Source of the DNA: Roseivivax sediminis | GTDB lineage: Bacteria > Pseudomonadota > Alphaproteobacteria > Rhodobacterales > Rhodobacteraceae | DNA: 36,760 nt | Assembly (NCBI RefSeq): GCF_900112685.1 | Contig: NZ_FOMS01000021.1 | Span: 1 to 36,760 of the forward strand | Direction of reading: 5' to 3' | Shown: positions 31,247 through 36,760 of the stretch, piece after piece | Layout of the letters: every line of letters starts with the position of its first letter | How positions within the stretch are numbered: the stretch's first letter is position 1 | Notes under the pieces: model-generated | Database searches by the model: none | Seen by the model: the letters and a program-made list of their open reading frames with translations, nothing else | Told to the model about the DNA's origin: nothing | Position numbers and translations under genes: made by a program

Positions 31247-31276
31247 TTGACCAGCTTCGCGGCATTGGCATAGGAT
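31247..31276 (+). promoter_or_regulatory. Putative promoter for cas5c onward
   Basis: TTGACC at 31247-31252 and TAGGAT at 31271-31276, 18 bp apart, in an AT-rich 99-bp gap between cas3 and cas5c. The gap is the only large one in the cas operon. It suggests that Cascade and adaptation genes can be transcribed separately from cas3. Confidence 0.45.
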
Positions 31277-31313
31277 TTAATATGATTTTCAATTCCCTCA
31301 CCATTTCATCCGC

Positions 31314-31973
31314 GTGACCGCCTCCGGAATCAAGCTGTTGGTCCGTGGGCGCAACGCCTGTTTCACGCGGCCCGAAATGAAGGTGGAGCGGGTCTCCTAC
31401 GACGTGATCACGCCGTCTGCCGCGCGCGGCATCCTCGAGGCGATCCATTGGAAGCCCGCCATTCGCTGGGTGGTCGACCGCTTGCACGTGCTGCGGCCCA
31501 TCCGGTTCGAGACAATCCGGCGCAACGAGGTCGCCTCGAAGATTCCGGCGGGAAAGGCGCGATCCGCGATGAAGTCGGGCGATCTGGACGGGCTGGCGCT
31601 GGCCGTGGATGAGGATCGCCAGCAGCGCGCCATGCTGTGTCTGGCCGACGTGGCTTACGGGATTGAGGCGCATTTCGAGATGACCGGACGCGCCGGACCG
31701 GAGGACAACCCGGGAAAGCATGCCGAGATGTTCCGGAGACGGGCGGCCCGGGGGCAGTGTTTCCATCAGCCCTGCCTCGGTGTGCGGGAGTTCCCTGCGG
31801 ATTTCGAATTGGTCGAGGCGATCCCTGAGGCCATCGCCGAAGACCGCGACCTGGGCTGGATGCTGCACGACATCGACTATGCGAATGATCGCACCTCGGT
31901 CTTCTACCGCGCGCGGATGGAGGATGGCATGATCGACGTCGCCCGCTGCCTGGCTGAAGGGCGAATGACGTGA
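31314..31973 (+). CDS. cas5c: Cas5c (Cas5d), crRNA-processing endoribonuclease
   Basis: 219 residues from a GTG at 31314. The N terminus, [39 protein letters not shown] in landmarks ([22 protein letters not shown]), is the glycine-rich RAMP signature of the type I-C Cas5. In type I-C this protein replaces Cas6: it cuts pre-crRNA at the repeat stem and holds the 5' handle. Near the C terminus are [15 protein letters not shown] and [10 protein letters not shown], also conserved. It overlaps cas8c by 4 nt (GTGA). Confidence 0.94.
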   Translation: MTASGIKLLVRGRNACFTRPEMKVERVSYDVITPSAARGILEAIHWKPAIRWVVDRLHVLRPIRFETIRRNEVASKIPAGKARSAMKSGDLDGLALAVDEDRQQRAMLCLADVAYGIEAHFEMTGRAGPEDNPGKHAEMFRRRAARGQCFHQPCLGVREFPADFELVEAIPEAIAEDRDLGWMLHDIDYANDRTSVFYRARMEDGMIDVARCLAEGRMT

Positions 31974-33742
31974 CGATCCTGCAGGAGCTTGCGGCGCTCT
32001 ACGAGGCGCGCGCGGAGGTACGGGAGTGGCCCAGGCCGGGCTTCTCGACCGAAAGGATCGGTGGTGTGGTCGTGCTTGCCGAGGATGGCTCGGTTCAGGA
32101 TATCCGATCGTTGATGGCACCGGACCCAAAGGGAAAAATGCAAGCGCGCGCGATGTCGGTGCCGACCGTAAATCGCACATCGGGTATCAAGCCCGCGACG
32201 TTCTGGGACAAGACTGCCTATTCGCTTGGGATAGCGCAGACGGACGACGGACCGGGACAGGGAAAGCGGACAGCCGCCGAGCACGAGGCCTTCAAGACGG
32301 CGCATCTCGAGCTTTTGAAAGGCGCGAAAGATGCCGCGCTCGGTGCATTGCGTATGTTCTGTGAAACTTGGGTGCCAGAGCGGTTCGCCAACTACTCGGA
32401 CGCCGCTGCGCTTGTCGGCCAGAATCTGGTGTTCCGCGTGGGTGACGGAACATTCATCCATGAATTGCCCGAAGCCCGGGCGCTGCTCACCACGGCTAGC
32501 GACGGCGATGTGATGTGTCTCGTGACCGGAAGGCTGGGACATATCAGGGAGTCGCACCCTGCTATCAAGGGAGTGATGGGAGCGCAGTCCTCCGGAGCGC
32601 GGCTCGTCTCATTCAACAATTCCGCCGAGACCTCCCACGGGAAAGAGAAGGGCGACAACGCGCCCGTCTCCGAAGCGGCCGCCTTCGCTTACGGCACGGC
32701 GCTGAACGCGCTGCTGGCGAAAGGATCGGGGAACAATCTGCGGATCGGCGGCGACACGGTGGCGTTCTGGGCGGATCAGCCCGAGGCCGAGAATTGGTTC
32801 GACACTTTCATGTCGGGCACTGACGATGCTGCCGCAGAGCGCGAGTTGGCGGCACGGGTCCGTGCTGTGGCGGAGGGCCGGAAACGGGCGGACGAGACGG
32901 TGGATCCGCAGGCCAGGCTTTTCGTGCTGGGCCTCGCACCCAACGCGGCACGTCTGGCGGTACGGTATTGGCACCCGAGCACGCTGGGTGATTTCGCCCA
33001 AGCCGTCACGCGGTTCTGGACAGACATGGCGATTGCGCCGTCGCCTTTCACGAAGGGCGGGGGGGAACTGCCGCCGAAGCCTTGGGCGCTGCTCTACGAC
33101 GTAGCGGCGCAGCGGGATGCGGGCAACATCCCTGCGGGGCTGGGCGGCGACCTGATGCGCGCGATCCTGACGGGTGGGCGCTATCCGGCGACGTGGCTCG
33201 CCGCGGTCATGGGACGCATCCGAGTGGAGGGCGCGCCCGACCGCACCCGCCACGGCAACGTGGATGGCCGAAGGGCCGCGTCGATCGCCGCCGTGCTTCG
33301 GCGGAATTACAAACAGGAGGTGCCGATGGCGCTGGACGAGGACGCGCGCGACACCGCGTATCTGCTGGGGCGGCTCTTCGGAGCCTATACCTATGCCGAG
33401 AAGAGCTATCAGGAACGCGGTGCGGGGCTGCGGCAGAAATACATGGGCGCGGCCTCGGCCACGCCAGCCCGGGTCTTTCCGGTGCTGATGCGGGGCTACG
33501 AGCACAACCTGTCAAGCCTGCGTAAAGCCGGCGGGCAGAAGGCAGGGGCAGGGGTCAAGGCCGACAGGGCGGTGGCCGCGATCATGGGCAGGCTGGCGGG
33601 AGGGATGCCCGCCAGCCTGCCGCTTGAGGCGCAGGGACGGTTCTTCATCGGCTTCTACCACCAAATCTCGGCCTTCTACGCCAAGGCCGAGGACGCGGCC
33701 GATGCGCTGATCGAAACGGACGACGAAAGAGAGGACGCATGA
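31970..33742 (+). CDS. cas8c: Cas8c, large subunit of type I-C Cascade
   Basis: 590 residues from a GTG overlapping the cas5c stop. N-terminal [28 protein letters not shown] and [17 protein letters not shown] are typical Csd1/Cas8c features, as are [22 protein letters not shown] near residue 215 and [41 protein letters not shown] near residue 440. The protein recognises the PAM and recruits Cas3. In many I-C operons an internal start also gives a small Cas11c subunit from the 3' part of this gene; here no obvious internal ribosome site was identified. Full length, no damage. Confidence 0.94.
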   Translation: MTILQELAALYEARAEVREWPRPGFSTERIGGVVVLAEDGSVQDIRSLMAPDPKGKMQARAMSVPTVNRTSGIKPATFWDKTAYSLGIAQTDDGPGQGKRTAAEHEAFKTAHLELLKGAKDAALGALRMFCETWVPERFANYSDAAALVGQNLVFRVGDGTFIHELPEARALLTTASDGDVMCLVTGRLGHIRESHPAIKGVMGAQSSGARLVSFNNSAETSHGKEKGDNAPVSEAAAFAYGTALNALLAKGSGNNLRIGGDTVAFWADQPEAENWFDTFMSGTDDAAAERELAARVRAVAEGRKRADETVDPQARLFVLGLAPNAARLAVRYWHPSTLGDFAQAVTRFWTDMAIAPSPFTKGGGELPPKPWALLYDVAAQRDAGNIPAGLGGDLMRAILTGGRYPATWLAAVMGRIRVEGAPDRTRHGNVDGRRAASIAAVLRRNYKQEVPMALDEDARDTAYLLGRLFGAYTYAEKSYQERGAGLRQKYMGAASATPARVFPVLMRGYEHNLSSLRKAGGQKAGAGVKADRAVAAIMGRLAGGMPASLPLEAQGRFFIGFYHQISAFYAKAEDAADALIETDDEREDA

Positions 33743-34692
33743 CCGAACAGGCGAACATGGAGCGGGGCGCGGCCGGGAAAGTCGGCCTGACGAACCGCTA
33801 TGACTTCATGCTGTTCCTCGACGTCGAAAACGGCAATCCCAACGGCGACCCCGACGCGGGAAACATGCCGCGGATGGACCCCGAGACGAACCAGGGCCTG
33901 ATGTCCGACGTCTCGATCAAGCGGAAGCTGCGCAACTACGTGGCCGAGGCACACGGGAACATCGCACCGCACCGCATCTATTTCACTGAGCGTGCGGTGC
34001 TGAACGAAGCCCATCAGGAGGCATGGGAAGCAACGGGAGTGGAGCCGCAGAAGACGGGCGACTATTCTAGGCTGCCCAAGGCGGATGCCGAGGCGCGCAA
34101 GCTCACCGACTGGATGTGCACGAACTTCTGGGACATCCGGACCTTCGGCGCGGTCATGTCCACGGGCGTGAATGCCGGTCAGGTTCGCGGCCCGGTGCAA
34201 TTGTCCTTTGCACGCTCCGAAGAGCCGATCATGCCGCTGGAGGTGTCGATCACCCGATCCTCGGTCACCAACGAGAAGGACCGCGACAAGGAGCGGACGA
34301 TGGGCCGCAAGGCGGTTGTCCCTTACGGGCTCTATCGCGTGCACGGCTTCGTCAACGCCAAGCTGGCGCAGCGGACGGGCTTCACGGAAGATGACCTGTC
34401 ACTGCTCTGGACCGGCCTTCGGGACATGCTGGACCTCGACCGTTCCGCCGCACGCGGGATGATGGCTGCCCGTCGCCTGATCGTCTTCCGCCACGACAGC
34501 GATCTGGGCAATGCGCAGGCGCATCGGCTGTTCGAACGCGTCACCGTCAGCCGCGTCAATGGCGGCGACGCCGTGCCGGTGGGCGACGCGCGCAGTCACA
34601 ACTGGCCGCCCGCGCGATCCTTCGCGGATTATCGGGTTGAGGTGGACGACACCGACCTGCCGCAGGGAGTGACGCTGGTCGAGCCCTGGTGA
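33739..34692 (+). CDS. cas7c: Cas7c (Csd2), backbone subunit of type I-C Cascade
   Basis: 317 residues, ATGA overlap with cas8c. NRYDFMLFLDVENGNPNGDPDAGNMPR (landmarks FLDVENGNPNGDPD) near residue 25 is the Csd2 signature; TFGAVMSTGVNAGQVRGPVQLSFARS near residue 136 and GRKAVVPYGLYRVHGFVNAKLA near residue 190 are also conserved. Copies of this RAMP protein coat the crRNA spacer and form the backbone of the surveillance complex. Confidence 0.95.
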   Translation: MTEQANMERGAAGKVGLTNRYDFMLFLDVENGNPNGDPDAGNMPRMDPETNQGLMSDVSIKRKLRNYVAEAHGNIAPHRIYFTERAVLNEAHQEAWEATGVEPQKTGDYSRLPKADAEARKLTDWMCTNFWDIRTFGAVMSTGVNAGQVRGPVQLSFARSEEPIMPLEVSITRSSVTNEKDRDKERTMGRKAVVPYGLYRVHGFVNAKLAQRTGFTEDDLSLLWTGLRDMLDLDRSAARGMMAARRLIVFRHDSDLGNAQAHRLFERVTVSRVNGGDAVPVGDARSHNWPPARSFADYRVEVDDTDLPQGVTLVEPW

Positions 34693-35306
34693 GCGGCGAC
34701 AGCCTTCCTCTCTCGGCGCTGCAGCACTGGCTGTTCTGCCCGCGTCAATGCGCGTTGATCCATGTGGAGCGCCTGTGGGAGGAGAACCGGTTGACCGCAG
34801 AAGGGCGCGTCCTGCACGAGCGGGCGGATGCGGGCATCCCGGAGAGCCGGGAAGGCATGCGCGTCTTGCGCTCCGTCCAGATCGCGTCTTCCCGGCTTTG
34901 CGTTCACGGCGTCGCCGATGTGGTCGAGATGCATGGAACGCACCCGTTTCCGGTCGAATACAAGCGCGGCCGCCCAAAGGCGCATCGCGCGGACGAAGTG
35001 CAGCTCTGTGCCCAGGCAATCTGCCTCGAGGAGCTGACGGGGCAGGAGGTGCCCAAGGGTGCCTTGTTCTACGGCGCGCGCCGCCGCCGACAGGGCGTGG
35101 TCTTTGATGCCGATCTGCGCGCGCTGACCTCACGCGTCGCATCCGAGGCACGATCGGCGATGGCGGCAGGCGATCTGCCGGCCCCGGTATACGATCCAAG
35201 CCGATGCGAGAGCTGCTCGCTGAACGGGCTCTGCCGTCCGCAGGCGCCGCGCGTCACTTCGGGCTGGATGGCCCGGCGGTTGGTGCGGGCGGGAACCCCG
35301 GAATGA
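34689..35306 (+). CDS. cas4: Cas4 nuclease
   Basis: 205 residues from a GTG overlapping the cas7c stop. Fe-S cluster cysteines are seen at both ends: FCPRQCAL near residue 17 and CESCSLNGLC near residue 175. The RecB-like nuclease core has GVADVVEMHG, PVEYKRGRPK (the E-x-K motif) and DEVQLCAQAICLEE. With Cas1-Cas2 it trims prespacers and selects PAM-bearing ones. Its stop overlaps the cas1 start (ATGA at 35303-35306). Confidence 0.95.
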   Translation: MSGDSLPLSALQHWLFCPRQCALIHVERLWEENRLTAEGRVLHERADAGIPESREGMRVLRSVQIASSRLCVHGVADVVEMHGTHPFPVEYKRGRPKAHRADEVQLCAQAICLEELTGQEVPKGALFYGARRRRQGVVFDADLRALTSRVASEARSAMAAGDLPAPVYDPSRCESCSLNGLCRPQAPRVTSGWMARRLVRAGTPE

Positions 35307-36331
35307 AGCGCCTGCTCAATACGCTCTATGTCGCGACCGAAGGTGCGCGGCTGCGCAAGGACGGCGAGACCGTCGCGGTGGAGATCGATGGTAGGGTGGT
35401 CAAGCGCAGCCCCGCGCATCTGCTGGGGCAGATCGTGCTTTTCGGTGAAACCTCGGCCTCGCCCGACGTGATGCACTTTGCGGCCCAGTCGGGGATCTCG
35501 ATGGCCTGGCTCGGCTATTCCGGCAAGCTGATGGCGCGGATCGAGGGCCCGCAATCCGGCAATATCCTGCTGCGGCGCGCGCAGCATCGCGCCACTGCTG
35601 ACCCGGAGGCGGCGCTTCCGGTGGCCCAGGCTATCGCCACGGCCAAGATCGCCAACCAGCGTGCCGTCCTGCGCCGCCACTTGCGGGACTATCCCGACAG
35701 CCTTGGGGCGGACGCGGTCGATATCGCACAGAGACGGCTGGCCGACGCGGCCCGGCTGGCCCTGGACGCGCCGGATCTCGACAGGCTGCGCGGGCAAGAG
35801 GGAGAGGCAGGGCATGCCTATTGGTCGGTCTTCGGGTATCTTGTCCGCGTCGACGATCCTGTCTTTGCCTTCGAGGGTCGCAACCGGCGCCCACCCCGCG
35901 ATGCCGTCAATGCCGTCCTGTCGTTCCTCTATGCGCTGGTGGCGCTTGACACCCGTGCGGCCTGCGAAGCGCACGGGCTCGATCCGCAGATGGGGTTCCT
36001 GCATCGCGACCGGCCCGGCCGCATGTCCCTGGCGCTCGATATGATGGAGGAGCTGCGCGCCGCGCTGGCCGACCGCGTAGCGCTGTCGCTGATCAACCGG
36101 CGTCAGTTGTCCGCCCGCAGCTTCGAGATGCAAGAGACCGGCGCCGTGTTGCTAACCGAGGACGGGCGGCGCACGGTCCTGCAGGCCTATCACGACCGCA
36201 AGCGCGTAGAGTTGCGCCATGCTTGGCTCGATGAACGCGTGCCCCTCGGTCTCGTCGCGCAGATCCAAGCCCAGCTTCTGGCGCGAAGCCTGCGGGGCGA
36301 TATGGACGGGTATCCCGCATGGGTCTGGTGA
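35303..36331 (+). CDS. cas1: Cas1 integrase
   Basis: 342 residues from the ATG at 35303; the open frame from 35204 is rejected because the family begins [15 protein letters not shown]. Metal-binding catalytic residues are present: Glu in [18 protein letters not shown] (near residue 171), His in [16 protein letters not shown] (near residue 234), and Asp/Glu in [11 protein letters not shown] (near residue 249). [23 protein letters not shown] is the usual helical segment. Integrates new spacers at the leader end of the array. Intact. Confidence 0.96.
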   Translation: MKRLLNTLYVATEGARLRKDGETVAVEIDGRVVKRSPAHLLGQIVLFGETSASPDVMHFAAQSGISMAWLGYSGKLMARIEGPQSGNILLRRAQHRATADPEAALPVAQAIATAKIANQRAVLRRHLRDYPDSLGADAVDIAQRRLADAARLALDAPDLDRLRGQEGEAGHAYWSVFGYLVRVDDPVFAFEGRNRRPPRDAVNAVLSFLYALVALDTRAACEAHGLDPQMGFLHRDRPGRMSLALDMMEELRAALADRVALSLINRRQLSARSFEMQETGAVLLTEDGRRTVLQAYHDRKRVELRHAWLDERVPLGLVAQIQAQLLARSLRGDMDGYPAWVW

Positions 36332-36332
36332 C

Positions 36333-36623
36333 ATGCTGGTTCTGATCACATACGATGTGTCGGTCGCCAAGGATGGCGGTGCGAAACGGTTGCGTCGCGT
36401 CGCCCGCATTTGCGAGGATAACGGCCAGCGAGTGCAGTTCTCCGTTTTTGAATGCGAGGTCGATCCGGCGCGGTGGACACGGATGCGCGCCCACCTCCTG
36501 GAGGCCATCGACTTGGAGACGGACAGCCTCCGCTTCTACTTTCTCGGCCGCGAATGGCGCCGCCGGGTCGAGCATGTCGGAGCAAAGCCGTCCGAGGATC
36601 CCGACGATCTCCTGATCGTCTGA
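36333..36623 (+). CDS. cas2: Cas2, adaptation complex subunit
   Basis: 96 residues from the ATG at 36333, 1 bp after the cas1 stop; the longer open frame from 36219 is rejected. [10 protein letters not shown] carries the conserved Asp at the start, followed by a ferredoxin-like fold ([25 protein letters not shown] and [10 protein letters not shown]). Dimer bridge between two Cas1 dimers. Length is normal for type I-C. Confidence 0.96.
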   Translation: MLVLITYDVSVAKDGGAKRLRRVARICEDNGQRVQFSVFECEVDPARWTRMRAHLLEAIDLETDSLRFYFLGREWRRRVEHVGAKPSEDPDDLLIV

Positions 36624-36760
36624 TGCGAACCGGAAGCGACCGCCATCCCCCCCTGGGGTTCGCAACCCTTGAAATCTTGGCCAATCAACATGCGGATCGG
36701 ACGTATTGTATCGAACTCGGGTCGAGACCTGTGAGGTTCGCAGAAAACATCGCTTTTCTC
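36624..36760 (+). other. Probable CRISPR leader, array beyond the window
   Basis: 137 bp follow cas2 up to the window end and hold no gene, repeat or spacer. They include AT-richer patches (AAATCTTGGCCAATCAAC and a run near AAAACATCGCTTTTCTC) that suit a leader with a promoter. In type I-C loci the array lies directly downstream of cas2, so the first repeat is expected just past 36760. Identity as a leader is inference. Confidence 0.55.

Noticed and set aside
35069-36133. 354-codon open frame on the minus strand
   Set aside because: Antisense to cas1 and cas4; no motif.
36624-36760. CRISPR repeat units after cas2
   Set aside because: No sequence recurs in these 137 bp, and nothing matches a type I-C repeat; only a leader can be argued.
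1-36760. tRNA or rRNA genes
   Set aside because: No cloverleaf with a TTCRANNC arm or rRNA-like sequence was noticed on reading; a covariance search would be needed to exclude one formally.

Overview
The window looks like part of a mobilizable plasmid from an alphaproteobacterium, most likely a Rhodobacterales (Roseobacter/Paracoccus-type) strain. Reasons are the high G+C, the RPA-type replication initiator with 22-bp iterons, the MobQ relaxase divergent from traD-traG across an IncQ/Ti-type nic site, and the overall flavour of the proteins. This host call is inference from family knowledge; nothing was searched.

Layout. (1) 1-2000: the right end of an IS3-family element cuts a ccmG-tlpA-ccdA thiol-redox operon exactly inside ccdA. 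(2) 2000-4980: about 700 bp of apparently non-coding DNA, then a two-gene IS91-type element (tyrosine integrase plus HUH transposase). (3) 4980-8090: plasmid maintenance block on the minus strand: repA with iterons and a DnaA box, parA with a twin-palindrome upstream region, a small parB-position protein and a brnT-brnA toxin-antitoxin pair. (4) 8000-12200: mobilization block: oriT nic site and large hairpins between traD-traG (minus) and a MobQ relaxase (plus); the TraG coupling protein has lost the segment expected to carry Walker B. (5) 12300-14720: small secreted protein, a proline-racemase-family enzyme with Ser/Thr instead of Cys/Cys, a structured RNA-like remnant and a methyltransferase. 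(6) 14800-21290: a broken DeoR regulator, an intact SsuABC-like ABC importer, a divergent 4,5-dihydroxyphthalate-decarboxylase-like enzyme and a GntR/FCD regulator, apparently one catabolic module. (7) 21290-22200: IS110 and IS3 fragments nested in each other.

(8) 22200-28700: metal/redox island. First half: cytochrome c, a CsoR-type Cu(I) sensor with a palindromic operator, a glutaredoxin-MauE/DoxX fusion, a Cys-rich exported protein and a DUF305 protein, suggesting copper or thiol stress handling. Second half: a DmeR/RcnR-like sensor with an MFS exporter that has a His-rich tail, divergent from a His-rich exported peptide, a HupE/UreJ-like membrane protein and a membrane-anchored periplasmic protein, suggesting nickel/cobalt handling.

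(9) 29000-36760: a complete type I-C CRISPR-Cas operon, cas3-cas5c-cas8c-cas7c-cas4-cas1-cas2, with stop/start overlaps of 4 nt through most of it. The last 137 bp look like the array leader; no repeat is reached before the window ends.

The most notable points are the plasmid-borne type I-C system beside metal resistance genes, the damaged TraG beside an intact-looking oriT and relaxase, the uncharacterised HupE/anchor/His-rich-peptide cassette, the Ser/Thr racemase-family enzyme, and a compact run of nested stem-loops near 13.9-14.05 kb.
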